Source: Cutaneotrichosporon cavernicola (lineage: Eukaryota > Basidiomycota > Tremellomycetes > Trichosporonales > Trichosporonaceae). From it: DNA of 64,000 bases. The position numbers were made by a program, and so were the translations under genes. Below, piece by piece: positions 46,501 through 58,706 of this stretch (position 1 is its first letter; each line of letters opens with the position of its first letter). The notes beneath the pieces were generated by a model that made no database searches, was not told the origin of the DNA, and saw nothing but the letters and a program-made list of their open reading frames with translations. The stretch spans positions 2,232,001-2,296,000 of the forward strand of contig NC_083394.1 in assembly GCF_030864355.1 (NCBI RefSeq). Reading direction: 5' to 3'.

Positions 46501-49500
46501 GGTCGCCAGAGTCGACCAACTACCTGCAGCTGAGTGGCACTCGCCGCCCACAACCAAGCTTCAAAGGCCAAGCTCTATGGCGCCAACTCGAAACACAACA
46601 TTAGCCACGGCACGAGCTACAGTATCCATCTGTTGCCATGCACCATCCCGCCCGGGAAGTCGATCAACGGTTCTACGGCATCGGCAGGCTCCGGACAACC
46701 GCCACTGTCGCCGCGTTCACCAGTCCCGGGGAATCCGTACAGGTAACGCATTGCATACCGACGCGCAGGCCACAACGCCACTGGAGCATTATGTGCCGAC
46801 GAGCAAGGGTAATGGGTTGGTGGTGGTCGCAATCGGTGCCTCCACAGTTAAGCGCAGATCTAAAGCCAACCGCGGGCTTGGCTCACTGCCAACGCCAATG
46901 CTGGGCGCGCGTCTCGAGGTTTCTATAATTCTCTTGGCTTTGAGGCTTCCATAATTATGTTCCTCGCGTCACCCCTAATCCAGTGCCAGATACCAATGGT
47001 TCCCACACAACCGCATGGTCTCAGGTGGCGGCAATGTCCACCGAAATCCAATGTGAAAGCTTCATCAGTCTTGCGTTCCTCGCAAGTGACCAATCCGACA
47101 AAGCCGGGCATTATTGTCCTCGACGCCATCATCAAAAGGTCCTCAGCGTATGGCGGAACCTCTGTGCCTGACTTGAATATGCTGTGCTGAGTGTGGCACG
47201 AAGGCAGGTCCCACCAGATCTGAAGGGTGCCTGCTGGCTGTCACGGTATTAGCCACATGTCACCCAGGATAAACCCATCAGCTCATCATCCAATCCTCAA
47301 TTACAATGGATCAAAGGATCAATGACGCTCAGATAGTCGTTATCTGGTGCCGTTCTCCCATTTTCCGGAACACCTTGGTGTCAACAGTTCCGCATCTCCA
47401 CATGTCACCGTCACAGCTGGAGTCATGTAGAGGACAGGGGATTCATGTAAAGCGGTACAGGGGAGTCAAGTACGACTGGTTCATTACGACTGCGAGGGGA
47501 CCATGCACCAGGAAGGAGTCAGGAGTCTAAGGAAGTCGGGCGGGATGGGTGGGCGGAGAGGTAACTGCGGGTCTGTCCGCGGCCGAGGGTGCCTGATACA
47601 GCAATGCAGCTCTGAGGGCTGAGGACTGAGGGAAACACGCGTCCGGCGTCAACCCTCAGTCAGCGAGAGAGGGCTTGGAGCAGAAGCCGATGACGAGACA
47701 GGGCACTTTATTGATTGGGCACATGCATTCCCTCGTGTTCGCACTGCCACATCACCTCAACATCAACTCTGAGAGCGGTCTCCCAACTGAGCAATTGCGG
47801 TATTCCGTCAGACCGAGGAGGTTGTGGCGCAGGGGTCGACGAGGTTATGACGCTAGACTAGGTAGAAGTTGTCATCTGACAGCAAGCGCAGCCTGCCCTC
47901 GCTCTAAACATGTGTTCGGGTGCCGTAGACAGGTGCTCATGGGCACATGTGACCACTGGGCCGGGCACCTTCATATCTAGGGCTATTTCGCTTTAACAGT
48001 CTTTGGATTGGCCGCTCCAGTACACTGAGCGGACAAACAGGCCAGTGAGTGCGAAGCCCAAGCTGGGCCTGTACAATCAAAATTCGGCCGGGTAATTGGG
48101 GATTCCGTCCGGGCTATGCGGCCCGGCTTCCCGGGTCGGAGCGGAATGGATAACTGGTGACCAACACGGCACGACGTGCTCGATTCAGCATTCCGCTCCA
48201 CGATCAGTTACAGACTAGCCCTCTACGATAGCGTGTCGTCGTCGCCGTCGGGGAGCGTGACGGTGTGCTGGACCTGTGGGGTGTGGAGTGGTGTGGAGCG
48301 GAGTGGTGTGGAATGAAGCCTTGGGCCTTGGTTCATGAGACGGTACTGCTGCGATGCGGCGAATGGAGAGGGCTTGGGAGCGGGCGCTGAGCGGAGACTG
48401 AGCGGGGGATGTTGCAGAGGTCAGGCGCGGTGAGGAGAGGATGAGGCTTGGGCTTGGGAGTTTGGGACTCCTGTCAGGCTGGACGTTGGGGGTATCGACC
48501 TCCAGTGAGGATGGTGATTCTTCCCCGCCCTGGACGTTTCCACACACTATTAACCCGACATGAGTCTTCTCGTTGTTCCCTTACCCTGTACTATGTGGCG
48601 CCGCCTTCGTTCGCCGACTTTCCCTCTTCCTCTCTTACTGGAATGCGCGCTGAGCGGTGAACAGTTTACCAGGAATTCACCTCCCTGAGCAATGCGCCTC
48701 CTTTACCGCCAGTTCGGGGTTCAAGACGTTCCCCAGATCTGGCAACCTGTGCGTGAGGGTTCTTAATGTTAGTGTCTCTGGAACGACTCCAGCATGAGCC
48801 TGTCGATCAAACCTCAAGTGCACCGGTCCCAAGGGAACAGGGATCGGAAGAGAATAGGCTGTGTGTGGGCAGTTCGGAACCACCAACTGGAATTGTAACC
48901 CTCGTTTCCTTCCCAGGATGCCCCAGCGTGAGTGTATATCCACCTCCTCACTGGAACTGCACTGGAATTGCACTGGAATCGACCCTTGCCAGAACCCCAA
49001 TTGAATCCCCAACAACACACACACAGCTTGGTTCCCAGGCAATACCCTGCCTCCGACGGCAGCCTTGGGGTTGATTGGAATCGACGCAGCTGGTTGCACC
49101 TGTCGGCGAGCTTCCTCGCTTTCGGGAGGGGGGACATCGATCACTTGTACTATGCAGCGATGGCGGTGGAGCTCCCCTACCCTCAACGACTCGATTGACG
49201 ACGCTGAACTAACGTTTCACACGGACCTGTTTACCTCTTTGGCGTTCGAAAGCTAGTGACCAAGGGAAAGAGTCTTCAGGTTGGGACTGGGCGCAACACT
49301 AGACTGGAACGCCGTACTCACGATCCTTTCCAGCTGATGTCGACACCTAAGTCATGTATAATTCCCACCTCAGCTCCCTGTTTCCCATTCTCACCAGGTC
49401 GCATTTCTCCTGTTCAACATCTCCTGGTGGTCTCAGTCACTTGTACGGCATCCAGGAAAAATCCTCGCGCCAGTGACATTCCAAACACCCTCCAGATTCA

Positions 49501-50600
49501 ACAGAATCCCTGCCACTCCACTCCGTTCGGCTCCACAGAACTCCCCCACAACGTCACTCACGCCTGTCAGATACACCCCAAAACGATGAGCGCTCATCGA
49601 GTTGAATGAACCATGGTGCCCACCGTGGTACCGTCGGTGATTTCTTTGGAGGCGTCTCTGGCTTTTGAGTGGACTGAACGTCACCTCAACTTGATGCGCA
49701 GCAATACACCCTGCACAACTGTGAATCATGCCGAAGCATGACTCCTCCCTGACGCCACTACCGGGAGTGATGCATCCCTCGAATCGGTGAGTTTTGCGTT
49801 CAGCTTCTTCAAGCATCATTTCCTCATCCCTAGCCTAGCTTACGCACTAAAATGCTCCTGACGTCGTGTGGGGCTGGCTGACTGGCAACCACGGGACCAA
49901 GCTATCCAAGCCCTGCAAATGCCCGTTTAGCCTCCCAATGGTAACCCCTGACCGTGGAGTGTCTGAACAACTGGGTCAGGTGGTGGCGTTTTGAACCGTT
50001 GGAATGGGATCTGGTGGAGATGGGCAGCATTAGCGAGGCCTGAAACCTGAAACGAAGTGATCTACCAGCGGGACTGGGCTGGGCTCGTCGCGACCGCCAC
50101 CAAGCCGGATGCCCTAGGTACCCACAGACCTGGGCCAGCAGGTTGGGGTTGATGACGGAGGTGGCTGAACGGACCCCGAAAGCCCGGGATGCAGAGTTCT
50201 GCAGTAAACACAATGGTGGCGTGGAATCGAGGCAACAGTTTGTTTTCTCGATTTCATCAAACCTGCAGGACGATGTTTTACATTAATATTGAGTTCTATC
50301 CGGTGGACAGGCGGCGCAGGCCTTCTCGGCATGGATGCCGTCGTTCACTCGTGCCTGCAACTGGATCCGGCATGTAAGTGCCTTGACCCAACGACCCGGG
50401 GGCCCGGATACGGCATGTCCGCCCGATGTGACTGCTACAACTCCTTGGATACGGCCCGCAAGGAAATTTCGGTAGCAATTTGGGCCAAGCATCCGAGGGG
50501 GATCAAAGTTGGCACAGGTCCTATCAAGGGATCTTACTAATCACTCCAAGCAACCTCCCTGTCACTTGTTGCATTGCATCCGCGGTGTTTCCGGATTGGG

Positions 50601-50782
50601 TGGCGAGGACCTAGTGGCGCGGCGAGGGCGTAGTGGCGCGGCGAGCACCTCGTGGCGCGGCGACTACCTAGTGGCGCGGCGAGCACCTCGTGGCGCGGCG
50701 ACTACCTAGTGGCGCGGCGAGGACCTCGTGGCGTGGCGACTACCTAGTGGCGCGGCGAGGACCTCGTGGCGCGGCGAGTGCC
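50601..50782. repeat. 19-bp minisatellite with alternating variants
   Basis: About 9.5 copies of a 19-bp unit of the form TGGCGCGGCGANNACCTNG. From the third copy on, units ending GAGCACCTCG or GAGGACCTCG alternate with units ending GACTACCTAG, making an effective 38-bp dimer. One copy has GTGGCG for GCGGCG. The unit length is not divisible by three, so no stable reading frame runs through it. Confidence 0.93.
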
Positions 50783-51840
50783 GGTGTCGTGCACGTCACC
50801 GCCAAGCTTGCCCAGTTTATTGGGTAAGTGTTGTGACAAACTTTGGGTGGGGCGCGCATAGATCTCCGCGTCTGTAAGCTGTGGAGCAGCGCCCGATTTC
50901 GGCCGAGTTGCCACTCACGCTACGCTGATCCTTGAGGGGGAATGTGGCACCTCTGCCTCAATGTACACTCTGAGTACACATGGTACACTCATCGACTGAA
51001 GCACATACGGCCAACTCCGCCACCTAGTGCCTTGTCAACACATGGGCGTACATTGGAATGCTGAGTTGAGGAGTCGCGCGCCGCGCGGCGAGAGTTGCCA
51101 CTTGTACAAAGCGCGTCGTAATCGTCAAACTAAAAACCATTTGTCGTCGTTGGACACTCAGATTTTGCATATCCTTGCCCATGTGGACGACCATGGCGGC
51201 CGGTGTGAACGCCAGTTACCTCGGCAGCCACGTTGACATCGAACGCTTGCGTGTTGCTGACAGATTGCGCAGTTCGGGTTCCAGCTCGGTCGGCTCTCCG
51301 GGCCCAATTTCGTTCACACCTCTCTCCTCGACGCCTGCTTACGAGAAAGTGTCTGACAACCACAAGTGTAGGAGCTTCGAGGTCAGGTTTGGTCATCTTG
51401 GCAACGCCGGTTCACTCTGAGTTTGCAGGAGGGACATCCGGTTCTCGCAGCTGACACCGCCACGCTGGCGCCGGCCCTTACGGTCCTGCTCTCGCCTGTC
51501 GGACGAGAGTGTATGGTACTCACGTTGCACGTTACGAAAGCGTCTGTCCGGCTGTCGAGCCTGGCCACCCCAGTTGCACAAGTTTAGAGGCCTGTAACGT
51601 ATTTGTGATGGTCACTCGGTCACTCACCTCCCTGGCCTACTCGGTAGCCTCGGCCTCGGCCTCGTCCTGTCCTTGTTTTGGCTATGTCCTGACCTCGACC
51701 TCGTGCTCGCAATGTTCTGGCCTCCTTCCAGCCGTGTTCTGGCCTTGTTTAGTTTTCCGTTTCCTTCGCCGTGGACTGACACCCCTCGCTCACAAGTTTT
51801 GCGATTTCTACTGTAGCGGCAGTAAGCTCATCGCTTCCCA

Positions 51841-51906
51841 GAGCTGAGGTAGACCAGACAACCTCGCCTCCCAGAGCTGAGGTAGACCAGACCACCTCGC
51901 CTCCAT
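51841..51906. repeat. 33-bp tandem duplication
   Basis: Two adjacent 33-bp copies beginning AGAGCTGAGGTAGACCAGAC, differing at one internal base and at the last base. Confidence 0.9.
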
Positions 51907-51982
51907 ATTGATTTCTCATCTTTGCCACCAGTACATCGAGCTACTGTACTGATTTCCCAGCCACGAATCACTGGCCCACGCA

Positions 51983-53138
51983 CTACTGGTCCTTCTTCTT
52001 CTCAATCAAGCTTCCGTCCGGCGCGACATCCCGTCCCTCCCCAAACTCCATACCGTCGTTGGGCGCAAAGCGGGAGTAGAGGTTCTCCCTGGCCTTGATC
52101 CACGACTCGCGGTCGACCATCATCCAGCGTCCCTGCCAAAAGTTGAGGCCAACTGCCTCGTCCTCGCGCCACAGCTCCTGCCTGAGGACTGGCGGGGGAA
52201 CAGCGACGAAACCCATCTTCTCCCAGATCCCGTCACCACCAGCAGTAAACGGGGACGAGAGCGCAATCACGCGCTGCACGGTCGCCTGTTTGCCACTGTC
52301 GCTCGCCTCGTTGTCGCCGGGAGCCAGACCGAATGCCATGTCCAGCGCGTTGCCGAGGAGCTCGGTCGCCACTCCGTGCTTGCGGTACGCGGCGAGGACG
52401 TTGAGCTGCCGAATCTCGGCGGTGCGCGGTGCGGTGTAATCGGCAAGAGGCTTGGCCTTGTGTTGCTCCCTCAAGCGCTCCATCCAGCCCTCGGGGAGAG
52501 CAGAGGACTGACCGGAAGAGCTGGGCGAGACGGCAGGAATCTCCTTGCCGGGGTTGCGCGCGTCCAGGAGGACGACACCAGCGATCGTGTCCTTGTACTC
52601 AAAGACCCAGGCGCCCGACATGGCGTCCACGTCAGGCGTGTAGTACTCCTCCAGAAGTCCCTGGTTCCAGCCCGCAACCTTGTCCTTGAGCTTGTTGTTG
52701 AAGCTCGGCTTCTGCATCCACCCGATGGCTGCCAGCGTGGGAAGAAGGACTACGCACGGCCCGATAAGATACTGCGCGTACCCGAAGGTGCTGGTGACAG
52801 GCACTTTGTCGAGGCCGATCAGGAAATTGATGGCGAAGCCGACGACAATGATGCTGACCAGCACCATGGGGGACCGGTAGACTGCGGTCAGCTCCTTGCA
52901 CCTTGGAATACGCCAGAAGGGAGGAGGTAGTCCGGTAACGACGGTGTGGCCGTTTGTTCTATAGGCTGGCTGACTCACAGCTATTGTTCGCGGTGGAAAG
53001 GTCCTCCATGTACGCCTGCCCGACGATCTGCTCAACCGTGGTGCGGTCGCGGGTCTCAATCGGACGGATGAAGTCACGACCCTCCTGCGGCTGGGGCACG
53101 GCGGCGCCAGCGGGATCGACGGGCATGGTGGTGCTCAT
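51983..53138 (-). CDS. Membrane-anchored GNAT acetyltransferase (NAT8-like layout)
   Basis: Two exons, complement(51983..52881, 52979..53138), 352 aa. The N-terminus reads like the start of a GNAT fold (FIRPIETRDRTTVEQIVGQAYMEDL). Two adjacent membrane segments follow (~58-77 and ~91-109). The acetyl-CoA binding half of the GNAT domain comes later (YKDTIAGVVLLDAR, then IRQLNVLAAYRKHGVATELLGNAL with the R-x-x-G-x-A loop, and IWEKMGFVAV). A hydrophobic hairpin inserted after the first GNAT strand is the layout of NAT8/NAT14-type enzymes. Substrate unknown. The intron (97 nt) ends GCTGACCGCAG. Reading straight through it would give a longer frame, but that would break the membrane segment. It is transcribed in the same direction as BTA1, ~380 bp upstream. 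Confidence 0.83.
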
Positions 53139-53519
53139 CTCGATGAAGTTGAGGCGAGGTCGCGTGAGCAAGCGGTTATCGATTAGATCCAACGGATGGA
53201 AAAATGGCCAGTGCACGAGTATTAGTGAGACCTTTGCGGATGGTACGGATGGTGCGGATGGTGCCAGCAAGTCAGGTGGTACCGCATGGGCTGCGAGGTA
53301 TGAGGTGAGCAAGCGTGGTGTGGCCGAGGTTTAACCGGTAACCTGGGGTCCTATTGCCGAGATGAGATGGTGCCTGAGAAAGCTGTTGGCTCAGGAACGT
53401 GCTGATGACAGTTGTGGGAATGGAAACAACGTGCGTTGCAGTATCGATTGGTATGCATCTTTGTACGCTGCACGTGGGCTCCGCGGGGTATAGGGGATAC
53501 TGTAGTTTGGGGAATAGGG
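53139..53519. other. GNAT upstream / BTA1 downstream spacer
   Basis: 381 bp; contains a short triple repeat of GGATGGT(A/G)C-type sequence near 53235-53265. No gene seen. Confidence 0.45.
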
Positions 53520-56342
53520 TTAAGCCATCTTCTCGGCACGCCAGACTACCGTTAGCTGGGTCCCACGTCATAGACTTACAGGACGCGTACATGTTGACGC
53601 GGTCGATCGCCTGGTTGTTCTCGCGGATGTCGATTGGCTCGACCTTGAAGCCCGCCAGCTCGAAGCGCTGCCTGTACCAGGGGTATTTGGCTGCCGAGCG
53701 CCACACTGCGTGCCCGCCAACGCGGAGGACGCGGCGCATCTCGAGGATCTCAAAATCGAGTTCGGACCGGAGGTGCTCGAGCGCGGCTTCGGGCGACTCC
53801 TCAGCCTGGTCGAGCGCCGCGTCGATTGGCGGGAGCGGGCGATCAGCGGGGATCGGGTCGAACCCTGTTGTCAGCTGTCTTCAGCTCAGTAGCTCACAGT
53901 CCATTGAGTCCATGACGATGACCTTGGTTAAGCTCTCGTCAGGAAGGCCACGGAGCACACTGACGTCAGCTCAATCTCACAAGCGCGTACTTGAGGATGG
54001 TGTCCGTGTGAAGTTTCAATGCGTTGTTGACCCGGGCGTCACGCAGCGCCTTGAACCCCTCCGGCTTGAGGTAGGCAGGGCATGAGGAGCGCGTATAGCG
54101 GCCATTCAGGCAGAGGAAGTAGAAGTAGTTGTTATCCTTGATGTTCGAGTACCCGGGCACGGGGTCAAAGGTCGCACGAACAAAGTCAGAGACCGAGCCG
54201 TCTGCGAGGAAGCAGTTCATCTGGTTGCGGGGCACGCCCAGCGCATGCCAGTTGAAAGCGGGGCTACCGAGAACCTTGAGCATGATGCTGTTCAGGATGA
54301 CTGGCCGGAGGCGACTGTCCCAGATGCGCTGCTGCTCGGCCGTGCTAGACGCCTTGCAAAGTCGCTGAACATCGCCGCGCACGCCGGCGAGGAAGAACGC
54401 GATCTGAGCCAGGCGCAGAGCCCAGCCCGAGTAGCCGCGGAAATAAAAGTTGCGCTGAAACTGGTCTGCGTGCTTCATCCAGTACGCGTAAGCATGGCTC
54501 GAGAGGAATGGCGCCATCTTGCTGGTCAACAGCTTGGTAAAGTCCGGGTGTGCACCCTCGCCGAAGATACGCCAGAAGTCAGCGTAGTCGAGCGTCTGCA
54601 TCGCGGCGAGCTTGAGCTCGAGGATGTGACCCTGGCACGGGTTCATGTCGACCGCATGCACACGCTTGCACTGCGCCGCCAGGGCGTAATGCAACACGTT
54701 ATCTCCTGCCGACGTGATGGCGAGAACTTCGTCATCCTTGTTGAGACCGAGACGCTTGACGTCCACGTCAGGGTCCTCCCACGTCTGCGGTCAGCGTTAT
54801 CAAATGGAAACCTACCCAGCCGTAGATGTGCGTGCGGAACTCCTGGTGTACCTTCTCCTCGAGGTAGGGGACGCGCCAGGCCTGAGGTTAGATAACTATC
54901 ACACGCATTTACTCACCTTGCGGAGCTGGTAGTGGAAAGGCGAGAGGGGCGCACCAGCATCGAAAAGGGTCTGCGTGTAATCGCCCTCGGCGACAGCGCG
55001 CTCAATGGCCGCAGGGCCGATGGTGATCTCTGGAACGGCACCGAGCTTCTCAGGCGACGACATAGGAGAGCAAGCGAACGGGGACGAAGGAGTGAGAAGC
55101 CCACCGCGTCCCTGGCCGAGGCGGTTGCCAGCCTCGATCTCGAAAGCGCGCGAGGCAGCCGTGGCGTCGCGCTGGCGCGAGCAACCGAGGAAGATGTAAC
55201 TGTTGTCAGCTAAACTGTGACCAATTGCTCACAAGGGAATCGAGATGAACCACGAGTTGAGGAAATTGTTGCGCGCGTTGTAGGTCTTGATCGTGCCCAT
55301 CTTGTACTCCAGGTAGTCGCGGCGCGAGTGGTGAAGGTGGACATTGTCAAACTCGAACCAGCACTCCCAGAACCACTTGGCCATCCAGGACACGCGCTTG
55401 CTCTGGGTTCCCAGGGCCTGACGTCAGCTCATTAGGATCTCAACAGCTCACCCTCTCCTTGACCCCGGCGTCGCGGGAGGTGTAAAAGTCGACGACACCG
55501 AGGAGACCGCGTTGTGGGTCGAGCACCTGGTCGCAGCGGTCGAGGAGCTGATAGAACGGCGGAATCTGATGTCAGCTGCGGAGGACCGTACGACTCACCA
55601 TGGAGAGTGAGTACGACAGAGTTATGGCGGTGAGCGAGCCGCGGGGGTCAAGCTCCCCGCTCTCCCACTCGGGGAGCACGAACCTGCTCGCGTCCTGGCA
55701 CAGCACATGGACGTTCTTCCATCCCTTGGCGGCAAACCGACGTTTGGCAACCTCAAGCAGCGGCTCGCACAAGTCCACAAGGTAGATTGCGTCCCAGTAC
55801 GTGTGTGGAAGATACTGGTCCATGTGCTCAATGTTCCACCCCGTACCTCCGCCAATGTCAACCCAGATACGCTTCTTGTGCTTCTCCGACGGCGGGACTG
55901 GCTGCGCCTTCAGGTGTGAGGCGAGGAGCTGGAGCATCGTCTCACGGCCCTTGAGGAGATGGGTGCGGGTGCTGTCGTACACGTCGGCCTGACCCTCGTA
56001 GAACGCGTCGAGGTGCGCCTTCTGTCCGCCATCTTTGTTGACTGGAAGGAACGGCTTGACGAAGCAGTTCCACGCGAAGATCAGCGGCGTACGGAGCACA
56101 CTTGAGACGCCGAGGAGGACAAGAGCCCATGCGAGGGAGGCGAGGGACCATCCCAGGACGGCGGGGGTCATATCGAGGTGTGGCGCGAGGAGGGTCTTGA
56201 TCGGGCTGACGTGAGCGAGTTCAACGAAGGAGGAGGTTGGCGTCACGGTATAGAGTCGGGAAAGAAGGAGGATGACTCACGTGAGACCAGTGAATAGCAG
56301 AAATCCACTCGCGAGGAGCGCGGCCTGGGTGGGCTTGATCAT
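53520..56342 (-). CDS. BTA1: Betaine lipid (DGTS) synthase
   Basis: Ten exons, complement(53520..53545, 53580..53864, 53898..53959, 53991..54784, 54816..54881, 54917..55199, 55233..55417, 55452..55565, 55599..56205, 56281..56342), 827 aa. An N-terminal hydrophobic region (two probable membrane segments within ~1-57) precedes a BtaB-like methyltransferase half with the SAM motif VDIGGGTGWN (136-145) and the strand VDLCEPLLEVAKRR. The C-terminal half (~418-827) is BtaA-like (DUF3419): YGWTWEDPDVD, ITSAGDNVLHYAL, HAVDMNPCQ, SNIKDNNYFYFLCLNGRY, VIVMDSMDWFDP, and a terminal YASFW. The enzyme makes the phosphorus-free lipid diacylglyceryl-trimethylhomoserine from diacylglycerol and S-adenosylmethionine at the ER; in fungi it is usually induced by phosphate starvation. 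No CACGTG/G-type phosphate site was spotted in the immediate upstream region. Seven of nine introns are 31-35 nt. Confidence 0.94.
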
Positions 56343-57402
56343 GTTGAGATGACAGTCGCGGGGAGAAAGTGTCAGAGAGACATTAGACGCGCCAGGCTCT
56401 TGTACTCGTGCAGCATGCCACGTCTGCGGGGTCAAGCCCGTCTCCGTGCAGGTAGCATCATCGCGTTCGGCATGTAGTCTCAGTCTGGCCGAAATAGGCG
56501 GTTGGTCACTTGGTGACAGTACGGTGAAGTTGGGAAGAACGTGCGAAAGGGGTTTTGAACGTGGGTGGCCGACCTCCACTTGGCTGATGAGGTTGGCCCG
56601 TATCTACCGCGTCCGTGGGTGTATCCGCATTCCCTCAAGGTTGAGGGTGCCCTATTCGTTAGTCGAGCTTGGATAGCTTGGGTTGGCGCTAGTTACTGAC
56701 CCAGTGGGGCGGAACATGGAGTCTTGGTGACTCGGAGTAAACCGTTCAATTGTTGCGATGCTCCATCAGTATCTTGCCTATATTAGCAGGCAGCTCCAGA
56801 AGCCAAAGCTCTCTCGAGCCTGTCGACACCTAATGGTCTCTCGTACTCACCATTCCAAAGCAACCTTTGCCCAGCTTAAGAGCTGCGGTGGCTGTGACGC
56901 CTTTCTTGGCCGCGACATAACGTCCCCCCGACAAATCTCGTTGTGCTTCACGGCATGTTCATGGGGTTGTCGCTTCCTGCTGCCAGTCCAAGCGTCCTCT
57001 AGTAAGGAGTCATCAGCACAGAGCTGGCCTTCACCACGCTCGCAGGTCGGAGTCATCAGCGCAGAGCTTGGCCTCACCACGCTCGCAGGTTGGAGTGATC
57101 ATCTGCGGGAAGGTGCGGAATTCCTCCAAAGTTGATGACTACGCTTGCAAGCATGGTTGTAACTCTCAGAGCCCAAGAGCGATGACTTCAAGTATGTTGT
57201 TCACCGAGAATGTCGTCCACCTTTTGATCTTGCGCGACTGCGCGACTGCAAAGCCTTTGATTGATGACGTCGAGATCAATGCTTGGTGGCGTTTTACAGA
57301 GGCGGGAATGGCCGACGTGTCCGGTGGAGGTTTCGGCCGGCAGAGGACATCATAGTGGACTTCTACCTTCCTCTCCCTTACCATTGTCCATTGTTCCACA
57401 CC
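56343..57402. other. Divergent intergenic region (BTA1 / DUF423 gene)
   Basis: Holds a 43-bp tandem duplication at 57006-57091. Otherwise no gene or RNA was recognised. Confidence 0.5.
57006..57091. repeat. 43-bp tandem duplication
   Basis: Two adjacent 43-bp copies starting GGAGTCATCAGC, differing at a few bases, and followed by the first ~10 bases of a third copy. Confidence 0.88.
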
Positions 57403-57961
57403 ATGTCTGCCCTCACTGCCCAGAACATCTTCCGCACCGGCGCCGCTCTCAGTGCGTATTCCCAACGCTGGACCATTGCGACCAGCACTTGTTCTGTTTC
57501 TCCGCAACCTTTCCGGACCCCAGCTTGAGAGTCAAGCGCTGACGCAAGCCGCCACCGGTATCTCGTTCGGCGCGTTCGGCGCGCACGCCCTCCGCACGCG
57601 CTTCGACCTTCCCGAGTCGTCGCACCAGTCATGGATGACCGGCTCTTCGTACCTCATCTACAATGGCGTCGCTCTGCTCGCACTCAGCGCCCACCCGTCT
57701 GTCGCTCTCGGCCTGCGGAGGTACAAGATGGCGGCGGGATTGATCGTCGGCGGTGCCCTCGTGTTCTCAGGAAGCATCTTTGGCCTCGTTCTCGCACGCG
57801 ACAAGGTTGGCAAGGTCCTCGGGCCAGTGACCCCCTTGGGCGGCCTTGCCATGATTATTGGGTGAGTGAGACAAGGCAGTCACGTCCTCTCGGAGGGATA
57901 CCCACGAATGGGAACGCGGCCACGTGCTGACCCCAGCTACATCGCGCTTGCCCTTCCTTAA
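57403..57961 (+). CDS. DUF423/TMEM256-family small membrane protein
   Basis: Three exons, 57403..57451, 57549..57861, 57937..57961, 128 aa. The family core GISFGAFGAHALRTRF appears right after intron 1, followed by SWMTGSSYLIYNGVALLAL, MAAGLIVGGALVFSGSIFGLVL and PLGGLAMIIG, with three to four membrane segments. DUF423 proteins are found from bacteria to mitochondrial membranes of eukaryotes, and no biochemical role is established. The last exon adds only GYIALALP; its acceptor GCTGACCCCAG is strong, and retention of that intron would change the C-terminus. The start is the only in-frame ATG that splices into the conserved core; its exon encodes NIFRTGAALS, which resembles the N-terminal helix. 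Confidence 0.88.
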
Positions 57962-58706
57962 CCAAGACTCCAGTATGCATGGAAATCGAAAGATGAGACA
58001 GAACAAGACCATCCCGCGTGTAGCTCACGTGTCGTGGGCGATTCCGTGGTCTGGAACATGCTGCACGTCTGCCGAACTTGCTGCCGACATGCCGAAGTTG
58101 CCGAGACCGCAATCGAACTATGCCGACATAGGTCGCTGCTACTAACGTCGTTAACATGCTGCTGACATCACGTCATCAACGTTGTGCGAATCGCGAGCTG
58201 GGTCTGAGGAATGTGACGCTTCGATCACGGAGCCTCGATGTGGTGGAGCCTTGGATGTGCCGATCTTGGATCGTCCGACGTCGTTGGTGCCGTCGCTGCC
58301 AACCGCTGCGAGCAGGACGACGCGAAGCACCTTCCCGGCATCAGGGTCAGCGGCTCCCGATCGCGGCAAGGTCAAGGTTGCAGGGAGGGGTTGCGGCAAG
58401 GCCGCGGCTTCAGATCGATGCTGCCCAGATTCCAGTGCGATTCCAAAGGACGTTGGTCTCCTAGCAGTGTCGTGGCTGGCATGGTTGGTGTGTTGCACAC
58501 CATACGAGGAGGGGGGGGAAAGAAACCTAAGATTGTTAGCTTTGGTGGCGAGTTGAGTTTGGTCAGTCTAATGCTCTGTGTTGTGGCTGGAAAGGGAGGC
58601 CGGAACCAGGTGCTGAGCACCTGCCTTTTCCCCAGTCGACGCCAGAATGAATGTACATTGGGTGACAACAGCTGAGAGGATAACAAAGCACAGGCGCATG
58701 GATCTT
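57962..58706. other. Convergent intergenic region
   Basis: No gene seen; includes GCCGAAC/GCCGACA-type short repeats at 58070-58115. Confidence 0.45.

Larger units (their letters stand above)
42708..51982. other. Approximately 9.3-kb gene-poor block
   Basis: On both strands only scattered open frames of up to ~213 codons occur. They lack recognised domains and lack the GC-rich third positions of the flanking genes. The part next to the velvet gene (to ~44.2 kb) may be its promoter and 5' leader. Further in there are a 7-bp repeat (43505), a 19-bp minisatellite (50601) and a 33-bp duplication (51841). No LTR, transposase, reverse transcriptase or rRNA was recognised. A 46-codon Cys-containing frame (44160-44300, minus) is discussed as a finding. 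Confidence 0.55.

Noticed and set aside
50601..50782. Possible CRISPR-like array (regular repeats)
   Set aside because: Units are contiguous with no spacers and the genome is eukaryotic; it is a minisatellite.
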